Source: Hyphomonas sp.
GTDB taxonomy: Bacteria > Pseudomonadota > Alphaproteobacteria > Caulobacterales > Hyphomonadaceae
Reading direction: 5' to 3'
Length of the DNA: 64,000 bases
Assembly (NCBI RefSeq): GCF_016125515.1
Contig: NZ_WGLO01000019.1
Span: 1 to 64,000 of the forward strand
Part shown: one piece after another, positions 44,211 through 53,192 of the stretch
Position numbering within the stretch: position 1 is the first letter of the stretch
Layout: each line of letters starts with the position of its first letter
Translations under genes and position numbers: made by a program
Notes under the pieces: generated by a model
Database searches by the model: none
What the model was told of the DNA's origin: nothing
What the model saw: only the letters and a program-made list of their open reading frames with translations

Positions 44211-44346
44211 GGCAGGGCATAACTCCCGGGTAGGGTGGAAAGGATGGCCTCCCCTTAAGGCAGTTCGGCTGGGGCGGCTAGGAGGGGGCTAGATAGTGTG
44301 GGCGGGCTCGTGGCACAATCGGTAGCCTGTCCACAGGGGAATCGCC

Positions 44347-44667
44347 ATGATCGCCAAGACACCTGCGCCGCCCTACTGGGCCGTGATCTTTTCAGCCGTG
44401 CAGAGCGGCGACGACACCGCCGCCTATGAGGGCATGGCCGAACGCATGGTGAAGCTGGCGCACGACCAGCCGGGGTTTCTCGGCTACGAGTCGGCGCAGG
44501 CCGAAGGCAATGCCGAGATCACGATCTGCTATTGGGACACCGAGGAGAACCTCAAGGCTTGGAAGCAGAACTCCGCGCACCTGGAGGCGCAGCGGATGGG
44601 GCGAGAGGTCTGGTACTCGGCCTATCATATCCGCATCGTACAGGTGACGCGTGCCTACGGGTTCTGA
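44347..44667 (+). CDS. ABM-domain protein (antibiotic biosynthesis monooxygenase family)
   Basis: A 106-residue ferredoxin-like protein. The core is WAVIFSAVQSGDDTAAYEGMAERMVKLAHDQPGFLGYESAQ, then ITICYWDTEENLKAWKQNSAHLEAQRMG, which is typical of ABM proteins close to heme-degrading or quinol monooxygenases. No signal peptide is present. Function unassigned. It is the second ABM protein of the window; unlike the one in the dnaN-recF unit it is cytoplasmic. It converges with the DUF1499 gene four bases away. Confidence 0.88.
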   Translation: MIAKTPAPPYWAVIFSAVQSGDDTAAYEGMAERMVKLAHDQPGFLGYESAQAEGNAEITICYWDTEENLKAWKQNSAHLEAQRMGREVWYSAYHIRIVQVTRAYGF

Positions 44668-44671
44668 GGCG

Positions 44672-45139
44672 TCAGGCTTCCACCTCTCGGGTAAGTTGCC
44701 GTGTCAGGCCTTCGATTCGTCTGGCATTTGTGCCGAGATCGGACAGGCCGACACGCGAGCGGGAATAGACCGCCATGCGGGTCATCTGGTTTTCGGACGG
44801 ATGCAGCAGCACGTCCACATCATCCCGGAATCGCAGGGCCGGCGTGACGGCGACCCAGCGAATATGGATGTCACCATTGGCTTCGGTGCGCCGCTCAGCG
44901 CCGGGCTCAAGACGCAACAAAGCGTCCGCCAGAATTTCCGCACTGGCTGAAAACTCCGGCGCGGAAGAATAATTGTTGGCGGCTTTGCAGATGTCCGGGG
45001 CGCAGGCGAGGGCGCGGTTCGGAGCAAGCCCTGGTTCGAGTAGATCGAAGCGGATCCAGTCACCGGAGGGCTTGGGCGCCGTGGTGCAAGCGGCGAGCAG
45101 CAGCAGGCCAACCAGAGCGAAATTGAGGCGATGGGTCAT
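44672..45139 (-). CDS. DUF1499 lipoprotein
   Basis: A 155-residue lipoprotein with lipobox LLLLAACTT at the end of a short signal (MTHRLNFALVGLLLLAAC). The mature part has the DUF1499 features: RALACAPDICKAANNYSSAPEFSASAEILADALL, then a strand set including DIHIRWVAVTPALRFRDDVDVLL and MAVYSRSRVGLSDLGTNARRI. The role is unknown. ATG 45139 is chosen because the lipoprotein signal starts there; the longer frame has no homology. Confidence 0.83.
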   Translation of the reverse strand: MTHRLNFALVGLLLLAACTTAPKPSGDWIRFDLLEPGLAPNRALACAPDICKAANNYSSAPEFSASAEILADALLRLEPGAERRTEANGDIHIRWVAVTPALRFRDDVDVLLHPSENQMTRMAVYSRSRVGLSDLGTNARRIEGLTRQLTREVEA

Positions 45140-45355
45140 GCGCACGACTCTCTGTTTGCTGACATCTTGTACGTTGCATTTCCGGAATGGATGACCTCCT
45201 CGCGGCAGCGCGAGTCTGAACAATCCGCAATGTACTCGGGCATTACCATCCTTGAATCGCCTCAATTCGGCCTGCTGCGCCGTGTGCCCTAGACCTCCCA
45301 ACGCAACCTGCGCGGGCCCGACCGGGCCGCGCGCATCAAGACTGGGAGTTTTGAA

Positions 45356-45610
45356 ATGACTATTACGAGCTTGCTTATCTTCCTATTCATCGGCGCTGTT
45401 GCCGGCTGGCTTGCCGGCGTCATCGTCAAAGGCTTCGGCTTCGGCCTCATCGGCAACATCATTGTCGGTATCGTCGGCGCCTTTGTCGCCGGACTGATCT
45501 TTCCCGCCATCGGCCTGAGTATCGGCGGCGGTATTCTGGGTTCGATCATCTACGCTACGCTGGGCGCGGTGGTCCTGCTGTTCTGTATCCGTCTCGTCAA
45601 AAGCGCCTGA
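45356..45610 (+). CDS. GlsB/YeaQ/YmgE-family stress membrane protein
   Basis: An 84-residue inner-membrane protein with three hydrophobic helices and many glycines (LIFLFIGAVAGWLAGVIVKG, GLIGNIIVGIVGAFVAGLIF, GGILGSIIYATLGAVVLLFC). This is the small glycine-zipper family often induced by general stress. TGGGAG sits seven bases before the ATG. The 216 bases upstream hold a GC-rich stem around 45315-45340 and no gene. Confidence 0.9.
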   Translation: MTITSLLIFLFIGAVAGWLAGVIVKGFGFGLIGNIIVGIVGAFVAGLIFPAIGLSIGGGILGSIIYATLGAVVLLFCIRLVKSA

Positions 45611-45795
45611 TCGCTTCTGACCACCGGACCCTAAGACCCCCTCTCTTCGGCCCGGCGCGGTATGACCCGGCATCAGCGGCGTGGCGGGAGGGGGCATCCC
45701 GGCCGGACGGGCCGGTTTCCACCCTTCAAGCTTGATAATGACATCCGGCGCGTAACACGCTATGCCGCCCGCTTATTTTTGCGGGGGCCGCGCCG

Positions 45796-46722
45796 ATGAC
45801 GATCCGCCATTTCCTTGACCTCTGGCCGCTCGAGCGGGCGGACCTGCGTGCGATGCTCGATGAAGCACATCGCATGAAGAAGGCCCGCGCCGGCTGGACC
45901 AAGGGCCGCATCGATGCGGGCGCGCCGCTGGACGGACATACGCTGGCGATGATCTTCGAGAAGGCCTCGACGCGGACGCGCTTTTCCTTCGACATGGCGA
46001 TGCGCCAGCTTGGCGGTTCGTCGATCACGGCGAACAGTTCCGACATGCAACTCGGCCGGGGAGAAACCATCGAGGACACGGCGAAGGTCCTGTCGCGCTT
46101 CGTGGACGCCGTGATGATCCGCGCCAATGACCATACCGATATCGAGACCTTTGCCGAGGCCTCCAGCGTGCCGGTGATCAACGGACTGTCGGACCGCTCG
46201 CACCCCTGCCAGATCATGGCGGACCTGATGACGCTGGAAGAGAGCGGCGTGACGCTGAAAGGCGCGCGTCTGGCATGGGTGGGTGATGGCAACAATGTGT
46301 GCGCGAGCTTCATCCACGCCGCGCCGAAGTTCGGTTTCTCGCTGGCGATCGGCACGCCCTCGCGCTATGCGCCGGACGAGGACGATCTCGAGATCGCCGC
46401 CGAACTTCAGGGCCGGATCGAGTTGTTCGACACGGCCGAGGAGGCCGTCGCCGGGGCCGATGTGGTGATTGCCGACACGTTCGTGTCGATGGGCGATCTC
46501 GACGCCGAACTGCGGCTGGAGATCCTAGAGCCGTTTGCGGTCACCGAAGAGCTGATGGAGCTGGCCAATGGCGGGGCGAAATTCCTGCACTGTCTGCCGG
46601 CGCACCGCGGCGAGGAGGTCGATGCCGAAGTCATCGACGGCCCGAACAGCCTGGTCTTCGATGAGGCCGAGAACCGGTTGCACGCGCAGAAGGCAATCCT
46701 GCGCTGGTGCTTGCAGAAATAG
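45796..46722 (+). CDS. argF: Ornithine carbamoyltransferase
   Basis: A 308-residue enzyme that converts ornithine and carbamoyl phosphate to citrulline. The carbamoyl-phosphate site is [16 protein letters not shown] (about 54-69), the second is [15 protein letters not shown] (about 134-148), and the ornithine loop is [18 protein letters not shown] (about 261-278). Length fits the family. A CCCGC/GCGGG hairpin around TTATTTTT immediately precedes the start and includes the likely GGGGG ribosome-binding site. It is followed by the radical SAM gene and hslO on the same strand. Confidence 0.95.
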   Translation: MTIRHFLDLWPLERADLRAMLDEAHRMKKARAGWTKGRIDAGAPLDGHTLAMIFEKASTRTRFSFDMAMRQLGGSSITANSSDMQLGRGETIEDTAKVLSRFVDAVMIRANDHTDIETFAEASSVPVINGLSDRSHPCQIMADLMTLEESGVTLKGARLAWVGDGNNVCASFIHAAPKFGFSLAIGTPSRYAPDEDDLEIAAELQGRIELFDTAEEAVAGADVVIADTFVSMGDLDAELRLEILEPFAVTEELMELANGGAKFLHCLPAHRGEEVDAEVIDGPNSLVFDEAENRLHAQKAILRWCLQK

Positions 46723-46787
46723 GGCGATGGTGATCACGAATGCGTGCTCCCCTTGGCGACGCGGCGGGCGCGCTTTAGGTTTGCGTC

Positions 46788-47723
46788 ATGCCTGACAGCC
46801 TTGTACCCACTGCGAAGTTCGTGGATCCCGACATCACCGCCAAGGGGGAGACGCGCGCCAGCGTCGCTTGGGCGGGGCTGAAGACGCTGTGGTTCAATAC
46901 CGGCACGCTGTGCAACATCAGCTGCGCGAATTGCTATATCGAGAGCAGCCCGACGAATGACCGGCTGGTCTACCTGACACGCAGTGATGTGGAGCCGTAT
47001 CTGGATGAGCTGACTGCGCCGACCGAAATCGGCATCACCGGCGGCGAACCCTTCCTGGCGCCGGAGATCATTGGCATGTTCAAGGCCGTGCTGACGCGGC
47101 GTCACTCGCTCCTTGTGCTGACGAATGCGATGCGCCCGATGATGCGTCCGCGGGTGCATGCCGGACTCGTGGATCTCGCCGGGCAGTTTCCCGGCAAGAT
47201 GACCTTGCGCGTGTCACTCGATTCGCACGACGCGGCCTTGCACGATGCCGAGCGTGGTGCAGGCGCCTTCGAGGAAGCGTGCAAAGGGCTCCGTTGGCTC
47301 GCCGATGCGGGGATCGGCCTTGCCATCGCCGGCCGGAAGGCGCTGCATGAAGACGAAGCGGCCGCTCGCGCAGGCTACCGTGAGCTGATCGCCGCATTGG
47401 GTCTGGGCCTTGATGCCGACGACCCAAAGCAGCTGGTCCTGTTCCCCGAGATGATTGCGCGGGACGACCCGCCGGAGATCACGACAGCCTGCTGGGGCAT
47501 CCTGAACAAGGCGCCGGAGAGCATCATGTGTGCCAGCCAGCGCATGGTGGTGCGCCGCAAGGGCGCGCCGGGGCCCCGGGTGTTGGCCTGCACGTTGCTG
47601 GTGGACGATCCGGCCTTTGACCTGGGCAATACTTTGGCCGAGGCGACAGCGGCGCCGGTCAGGCTGAACCATCCTTGGTGCGCCAGTTTCTGCGTGCTGG
47701 GCGGCGCCAGCTGCTCGGCCTGA
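46788..47723 (+). CDS. Radical SAM protein with cysteine-rich C-terminus, unknown function
   Basis: A 311-residue radical SAM protein. Cys42, Cys46 and Cys49 form CNISCANC, the ligands of the SAM-cleaving 4Fe-4S cluster; the SAM-binding GGEP is at 85-88. Additional cysteines lie at 235, 248, 268, 298, 302 and 309, with a SPASM-like ending WCASFCVLGGASC, suggesting one or more extra clusters. No peptide precursor is encoded next to it. It sits between argF and hslO on the same strand. The chemistry is unknown; a protein-modifying or small-molecule role are both possible. Confidence 0.85.
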   Translation: MPDSLVPTAKFVDPDITAKGETRASVAWAGLKTLWFNTGTLCNISCANCYIESSPTNDRLVYLTRSDVEPYLDELTAPTEIGITGGEPFLAPEIIGMFKAVLTRRHSLLVLTNAMRPMMRPRVHAGLVDLAGQFPGKMTLRVSLDSHDAALHDAERGAGAFEEACKGLRWLADAGIGLAIAGRKALHEDEAAARAGYRELIAALGLGLDADDPKQLVLFPEMIARDDPPEITTACWGILNKAPESIMCASQRMVVRRKGAPGPRVLACTLLVDDPAFDLGNTLAEATAAPVRLNHPWCASFCVLGGASCSA

Positions 47724-47795
47724 CGGCCGCCCCCTTGTCGTTCGGGCGCCTCGCTGCCACATGGGGCCACTTGAAATCCCCGCGAGGCGCACCCC

Positions 47796-48719
47796 ATGAC
47801 CCAGAACGCCCACGATACCGGCGACTTTGCCGCCAGTTTCCAGATTGAAGGCCGTCCCGTGCGCGGGCGGGCTGTTCGCATGGGCGCTGACAGCGTCTCG
47901 CCGATCCTCGCCCGGCACGACTATCCGCCCCACCTGGCGAAGATCCTCGGTGAAGCGATCACGCTGGCGGCGCTGGTTGGCACCTCGTTGAAATTCGAAG
48001 GCCGCGTGCTGGTGCAGGCGGAGGGGGATGGCCCGATCAGCCTCATGGTAGGCGAGTATGCCAGCCATGGCGGGGTGCGCGGGTATGCGCGCTTCGACAA
48101 GGATGCCTGGGCGAACCTGGAGCGCGTCAACAAGGGCGCTGAACCCCATATGCCGCAATTGTTCGGCCGCAGTGGGCGGCTGGGCCTGATCCTGATCCAT
48201 GACAATCCGGACGTGCAGCCCTATCAGGGCATCGTGCCGCTCCACAAGGCAACGCTTGCTCAGTGTGCTGAGGACTACTTTGCAATGTCTGAGCAGGTGC
48301 CCTCGCGCATTCGCCTCGAAGTCAAACACCTGGACGGCTATGCGGGTTGGATCTCCGGCGGCATGATGGTGCAGCGCATCGCCGGCGACGAAACGCGCGG
48401 CGATACCGATGAGGAATGGCGCGAAGCCGAAGCCCTGTTTGCGACGCTGACACCGCAGGAGCTGGTCGATCCGGAGTTGCCGATGACGGAACTGTTGTTC
48501 CGCCTGTTCCACGAAACGGGCGTGTCGCTCGAGTCCGGCATGGCAGTTGCGGACAAGTGCACCTGCAATGAGGAGCGCCTCGTATCGACGCTACGCCAGA
48601 TGCCGGATGAGTCACTGCGCGAGCTGGTGGAGCCCGATGGCAACCTGTCCATCGACTGCCAGTTCTGCGCGCGCCATTACACGGTCGGGATCGATCAGGT
48701 GACCGGCCCGGTCAATTAG
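47796..48719 (+). CDS. hslO: Redox-regulated chaperone Hsp33
   Basis: A 307-residue cytosolic chaperone activated by oxidative stress. The C-terminal zinc centre has CTCNEER and CQFCARHY, the CxC and CxxC whose oxidation releases zinc and exposes the substrate surface. The N-terminal domain begins with FQIEGRPVRGRAVRMG and contains LVGTSLKFEGRVLVQAEGDGPISLMV. GAGG lies seven bases before the ATG. In many alphaproteobacteria it directly follows argF; here the radical SAM gene separates them. Confidence 0.94.
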   Translation: MTQNAHDTGDFAASFQIEGRPVRGRAVRMGADSVSPILARHDYPPHLAKILGEAITLAALVGTSLKFEGRVLVQAEGDGPISLMVGEYASHGGVRGYARFDKDAWANLERVNKGAEPHMPQLFGRSGRLGLILIHDNPDVQPYQGIVPLHKATLAQCAEDYFAMSEQVPSRIRLEVKHLDGYAGWISGGMMVQRIAGDETRGDTDEEWREAEALFATLTPQELVDPELPMTELLFRLFHETGVSLESGMAVADKCTCNEERLVSTLRQMPDESLRELVEPDGNLSIDCQFCARHYTVGIDQVTGPVN

Positions 48720-48727
48720 GCCGGGGT

Positions 48728-50221
48728 CTATTCCGGCGCGTCCATTGCCAGGATGATCTGGGCATAGCCGCGTGCAAGCCGGCCCATGTTTTCGACGCTG
48801 GTGCGTTCGTTGGTGCCGTGAAAGCCCGTCAGTTCCTCCGGTGTCAGTAGCGAAGGCTGGAACCGGTAGACGTTGGGAGTGATCGCTTCGGCATAACGCC
48901 CATCGGTGGCGCCGAGCACCAAGCCGGGTGCTGCGGGCGCGCCGGTCAGGACCGCTTCGGATACGCTGGCGAGCACGGCATAGGCGCGGTTGTCAGTGGG
49001 GGAGACATTGGAGGCGCCCTTGCCGCGGATGCCTTCCTTGCCGAGTTCCACCGAAATGCCGTCAATGCCGGACGTGACCGTCTTCACGTGCTCAATGATT
49101 TGGTCTTCGGTGTTGGAAGGGTGAATTCGGAAATTCACCGTTGCGGTGGCACGCTGCGCAAGGACGTTCTCCTTCGCTGAGCCGGCGAGCATCGTCGGCG
49201 CCGTGGTCGTGCGGATCATCGCATTGCCGGCGGGAACGTCCGCGAGCTGACCTTCAATGGCCCCCTTGAACAACCAGAGGTTCGCAAAGGCCATGCGCTG
49301 CCCAAAGGGCATGTCCTTGCCAGCAGCCTTGAACATGTCGGACGCCGGAGGTTGGTCGAGTGCCGACGGCATCTGGTTTTCGTCCAAGGCCACAACCGCC
49401 CGGGCGAGACGCACCGCTGCGGAATCGCGGGGCGGCGTCGACGAGTGGCCGCCTTCACCGGTGGCAACGATGTCGAGCGTCACATAGCCCTTCTCTGCAA
49501 TGCCGATGAAGCCCATCGGCTTGCCGGTCAGCGGGGAGGGATTGAGCACCATGAAGCCTTCATCGAGGGCGAATTCGGGCTCGACACCGCGCGACTTGAG
49601 CAGTGCCACGCCGGCCTCTGCGCCGGAGCCCGACACTTCTTCATCATGGCCGAACATGAACAGCAGGGTCCGCTTCGGTTTGAAGCCGGACTTTGCGAGC
49701 GCTTCGGCCGCCTCCATCAGCCCGACGAGCGAGCCTTTGTCGTCGATCGCGCCGCGGCCATAGATGTAGCCGTCGATGATTTCACCGTCGAAGGGTGCGC
49801 CGGTCCAGTCGCCCTCGGTGCCGATATTCACCGGCACGACATCCTGGTGCGCCATCAGCAAGAGCGGCTTCAGGGAAGGATCCGATCCCGGCCATGTGTA
49901 GAGCAGCGTCAGCGTGTCCGGAACGAGTTCTTTCGTCATGGCCTCGTGCGCAGCCGGATAGGTCGCTTCGAGCCAGGCATGCAGCGCCAGCCACTCGCCT
50001 TCCTGTCCGGGACGGGGATCGCCGCTGGCGAGGGTCACGGTCTTGAAACGGATTGCCTCGGCAAGGTGCTGTGCGCCAAGTTCTGCCGAAATTTCCGGGG
50101 GTTCGGGCAACGAGACACGGTTGCCGACGGGTGCGCCGCCATAGTTGACCGTGTTGAACACGACGAGACCCACAAGCGCCGCAAGGGCAAGGCCGAGTCC
50201 GATGAGAATGTTGCGGATCAT
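48728..50221 (-). CDS. M20 family metallopeptidase, membrane-anchored (carboxypeptidase S-like)
   Basis: A 497-residue di-zinc peptidase with an N-terminal membrane segment (ILIGLGLALAALVGLVVFNTV). Zinc and catalytic residues are in LLMAHQDVVPV, GRGAIDDKGSLVGLMEAAEAL, FGHDEEVSGSGAEAG and the late LGATDGRYAEAITPNVYRF. It closely follows the M20 carboxypeptidase S (PM20D1) layout, which hydrolyses N-acyl amino acids or small peptides. AGGAC lies directly before the ATG, and a longer frame has no homology. It is divergent from the MFS gene. Confidence 0.9.
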   Translation of the reverse strand: MIRNILIGLGLALAALVGLVVFNTVNYGGAPVGNRVSLPEPPEISAELGAQHLAEAIRFKTVTLASGDPRPGQEGEWLALHAWLEATYPAAHEAMTKELVPDTLTLLYTWPGSDPSLKPLLLMAHQDVVPVNIGTEGDWTGAPFDGEIIDGYIYGRGAIDDKGSLVGLMEAAEALAKSGFKPKRTLLFMFGHDEEVSGSGAEAGVALLKSRGVEPEFALDEGFMVLNPSPLTGKPMGFIGIAEKGYVTLDIVATGEGGHSSTPPRDSAAVRLARAVVALDENQMPSALDQPPASDMFKAAGKDMPFGQRMAFANLWLFKGAIEGQLADVPAGNAMIRTTTAPTMLAGSAKENVLAQRATATVNFRIHPSNTEDQIIEHVKTVTSGIDGISVELGKEGIRGKGASNVSPTDNRAYAVLASVSEAVLTGAPAAPGLVLGATDGRYAEAITPNVYRFQPSLLTPEELTGFHGTNERTSVENMGRLARGYAQIILAMDAPE

Positions 50222-50343
50222 GTCCTGCGTGCCTCCCGTTCTTTTTGTTGCAGGATCGATTGCGCCGGGGGGGCGCTGCGTCAAGCAATCATCCGATAAA
50301 AAATGACTTGGCCGTCACCTTTAGGCGCGGCAGTGTGGCGCAC

Positions 50344-51717
50344 ATGCCCCAAACATCTTCGAAGCGTCTTTCGTTTCCACGCGTGCTGGCTTTTGCATCG
50401 CTGAGCATCCCGATTGCCGGCGTCGGCCTGCCGGTCGGCGTGTACCTTGCGCCGCTTTATGCCAACGAGGTCGGCCTCGGGCTGGAGATGACCGGCCTGT
50501 TGTTTATGCTGCTCCGGTTCTGGGACATCGTAACCGACCCGGTGATGGGGTACATGGTGGACCGGTACCGCAGCCCGCTCGGGCGGGTGCGCCACTGGAT
50601 CCTGCTGGCTGTGCCGGTGCTGGGGATATCGACCTTCTTCGTCTACATGCCGCCGCAAGGGGCAGGGCCGGGGTATTTCATATTCTGGATGCTGATTTTC
50701 TATGTCGGCTTCACCTTGCTCCAGACGTCGCGGTCATCCTGGGTGCCGGCGATCGCGAGCGACTATGACGACCGGTCGCGTCTTTTCCTCTGGCCCGAAA
50801 TCATCTCGGTCGCGGCGATGCTGTTCCTGCTTGCGGTGCCGTTGATCCTCCAGATCGGCGGCGTGAAGGCCGACCGGTTCGGGCAGGTCGCGGTGATGGG
50901 ATGGATCCTGATCATCGCCTTGCCGCTCGCCGCCGGGCTGGCTTGCCTCTTCGTCCCGGATCCACCGCTCAAGGGCGAGTCGAAACAGGTCGAGAAGTTC
51001 GAGTTCAAGCCGCTGATCGCCGCGATCCGCAATCCGGTTTTCAACAAGGTCCTGTCGATCGAGCTGCTGGTTTCAACGGCCATTTCGGTGACGGCGGCCA
51101 ACTTTCTCTTCGTCGCCGAGTTCGCTTTCGGCGCCAGCGACGCGCAGACGAGTCTTGCGCTGATGCTGTTCTTCGTCATGGCAATCATCGCCCTGCCATT
51201 CTGGCTGTGGCTGGCCAAGCGCACCGAAAAACGCACCGCCTTTTTTGCGGCTGTGACCTGGTCCGGCGTATCATTCATGGCCTTTATACCGCTTGCGCAG
51301 TTTGCCAATTATAATGTGTTTCTGGCCGCGTCGCTGGTCGCCGGTATCCCGTTCAGTGCGCCGATCTTTCTCTCACGCGCGATGACGGCCGATGTGGTCG
51401 AGCTGCAGGCGGCGGAGACGGGCGAGAACCGGGCCGGCAATTTCTATGCGCTGCTGACCAGCTTTAACAAGGTCGGCTCCAGCCTGGCCTTCGGTGTCGG
51501 TTATTTCATTGTGGGTCAGATCGCCGGATTCCATCCGCGTGAGGAGAATTCGGAGGCTTCGATATTCGGGCTCGTTCTGGTTTTCGGGTTCTTGCCTGCG
51601 CTGCTTTACCTGTCAGCCGGCCTGCTTGCGCGGACCTATCCGCTGACCCGGGCCGTGCAGGAAGACACCGCGCGCCGGCTGGAGACGCGTATCGTGATCA
51701 CGGAAGCGTCGAACTAG
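50344..51717 (+). CDS. MFS transporter of the GPH (MelB-like) family
   Basis: A 457-residue polytopic transporter with about 12 helices. The signature RFWDIVTDPVMGYMVDRYRSPLGRVRHWILLAVP (about 59-92, in overlapping parts) is that of the glycoside-pentoside-hexuronide:cation symporters. A cytoplasmic loop around PPLKGESKQVEKFEF joins the halves. It may import sugars or glycosides with H+ or Na+. The ATG at 50344 starts a conventional hydrophobic N-terminus. Its stop overlaps the convergent DUF924 gene by four bases. Substrate unknown. Confidence 0.88.
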   Translation: MPQTSSKRLSFPRVLAFASLSIPIAGVGLPVGVYLAPLYANEVGLGLEMTGLLFMLLRFWDIVTDPVMGYMVDRYRSPLGRVRHWILLAVPVLGISTFFVYMPPQGAGPGYFIFWMLIFYVGFTLLQTSRSSWVPAIASDYDDRSRLFLWPEIISVAAMLFLLAVPLILQIGGVKADRFGQVAVMGWILIIALPLAAGLACLFVPDPPLKGESKQVEKFEFKPLIAAIRNPVFNKVLSIELLVSTAISVTAANFLFVAEFAFGASDAQTSLALMLFFVMAIIALPFWLWLAKRTEKRTAFFAAVTWSGVSFMAFIPLAQFANYNVFLAASLVAGIPFSAPIFLSRAMTADVVELQAAETGENRAGNFYALLTSFNKVGSSLAFGVGYFIVGQIAGFHPREENSEASIFGLVLVFGFLPALLYLSAGLLARTYPLTRAVQEDTARRLETRIVITEASN

Positions 51718-52325
51718 AAGCCGCCGCCTTCGGCAAGCCAGTCGAGTTCTTCCGGCGTGCTGACGCGGCCAACGACGGCGTTGCGATGCGGGAAGCGACC
51801 GAATTGGCGGATGACGTCCTGGTGGCGTTTCGCATAGTCCAGGATGGTGAGGGTGTAGTCCTCGTAGCCGGGGCGGGCATCACAGTGGAGCGCCGCCATC
51901 AATTCCACCGCGCGGACCTGATCGCCGGCATCTTCGGAATGTTCGAGGGGCAGATAGAAGAACACGCGTTCCGGTTCGGACAGGGTCAGATCCTCACGCG
52001 CGGTCAAACCCTCCTTGCACAGATGAAGCGCCAGCTGGTCCTGCGCGAAGGCGCGGGGATTGCCGCGAAAGATGTTGCGGCTGAACTGATCGAGCACAAG
52101 GATGGCTGCAAGCCGTCCGCGCGGCCCGCGCGCCGCCCAGTCGGCAGCGAGCGGCCCGGCGGACAGGATTTCGAGCAGCGTCAGGAACCGCTCCTTGAGC
52201 GTCTTGTCGAGTTCGGGGCCGCCGCTGAACCAGATCTTGTTCTGTGCCTTGAGCGCCTCCGGCCGGGAAGCGGTTTCGCCGATCCAGAAGGCGATGATGT
52301 CATGCGGGGCAGGCAGTCCCGTCAT
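51714..52325 (-). CDS. DUF924 family protein
   Basis: A 203-residue alpha-helical protein. The family segments are [30 protein letters not shown] (about 74-95), [21 protein letters not shown], and [25 protein letters not shown] near the end. It is related to TPR-like folds; its function is unknown. It overlaps ubiG by four bases (ATGA), so the two are translationally coupled. Confidence 0.9.
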   Translation of the reverse strand: MTGLPAPHDIIAFWIGETASRPEALKAQNKIWFSGGPELDKTLKERFLTLLEILSAGPLAADWAARGPRGRLAAILVLDQFSRNIFRGNPRAFAQDQLALHLCKEGLTAREDLTLSEPERVFFYLPLEHSEDAGDQVRAVELMAALHCDARPGYEDYTLTILDYAKRHQDVIRQFGRFPHRNAVVGRVSTPEELDWLAEGGGF

Positions 52326-53101
52326 GTCGCAGGCCGGGCCGCGACGACCATGTAATTCACGCTGGTATCACCGGCGATTCTCCATTGGCCGGACAGGGGC
52401 TGGAACACGACGCCGACCGTGTCCTTGATCGTCAGGCCCGCGCCGGACAGCGGCGCGCGGACATCTTCGGGGTCGAGGAATTTCGACCAGTCATGCGTGC
52501 CCCTCGGTAGCCAGCCCAGAATGTACTCGGCGCCAATGACCGCTGTTGCGAGCGCCTTGGCCGTCTTGTTGAGCGTGGCGACGACCATCAGCCCGCCGGG
52601 ATTCACCAAGCGGGCGGTGTCGGCCAGGAACTGCGCCGGATCGGCAACGTGCTCGACGACTTCCAGGTTCAGGACAATGTCGAACGGCGGCTCGCCGGAG
52701 GCGAGCAGGCCTTCGGCTGTGCCGGCGCGGTAGTCGATCCTCAGGCCTTGTTCCACGGCATGGGTGAGGGCGGTCTTGATATTGGCTTCGGAGGCGTCGA
52801 CCCCCGTCACCTTGGCGCCAAGGCGGGCCATCGGTTCGGACACCAGACCGCCGCCGCAACCGATATCGAGCAGGCGAAGGCCTTCCAGCGGGGCGCGCAG
52901 GCCGAGCTTGAGACCGAAATGGGCTTCTGCGGTTTCCCGAAGGAATTTCAGGCGCACCGGATTGAACCGGTGTAGGGGCTTGAACTTGCCGTTCGGGTTC
53001 CACCAGTCGGCCGCCATGGCCGAAAATTTGGCCACTTCGGCCGGATCGATGCTCGGTGTGACCGGAACGTCGGTAGACGCGTCAATTGTTCTCGCCATCA
53101 T
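52322..53101 (-). CDS. ubiG: Ubiquinone biosynthesis O-methyltransferase
   Basis: A 259-residue SAM-dependent methyltransferase for two O-methylation steps of ubiquinone synthesis. The N-terminal [29 protein letters not shown] is the UbiG signature, and the SAM motif is [26 protein letters not shown] (about 75-100, in overlapping parts). [21 protein letters not shown] is also diagnostic. AGGA lies seven bases before ATG 53101. It is divergent from lysC, with the lysC leader between. Confidence 0.96.
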   Translation of the reverse strand: MMARTIDASTDVPVTPSIDPAEVAKFSAMAADWWNPNGKFKPLHRFNPVRLKFLRETAEAHFGLKLGLRAPLEGLRLLDIGCGGGLVSEPMARLGAKVTGVDASEANIKTALTHAVEQGLRIDYRAGTAEGLLASGEPPFDIVLNLEVVEHVADPAQFLADTARLVNPGGLMVVATLNKTAKALATAVIGAEYILGWLPRGTHDWSKFLDPEDVRAPLSGAGLTIKDTVGVVFQPLSGQWRIAGDTSVNYMVVAARPAT

Positions 53102-53141
53102 TTAGCAATCCTGTTTGATCCGCGCCGAACTTTACCCTAGA

Positions 53142-53192
53142 GGGGCGAAATATAGGACGCCCCGGACGGGGCAGGTAGTCGGTTGGGGCGAA
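53142..53192 (+). promoter_or_regulatory. lysC leader with alternative hairpins
   Basis: CGCCCC (53158-53163) can pair with GGGGCG upstream (53142-53147), while GCCCC (53159-53163) can pair with GGGGC downstream (53168-53172). A third GGGGCG lies right before the ATG and could also be sequestered. This is visible in sequence; regulation is inference. Confidence 0.35.
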
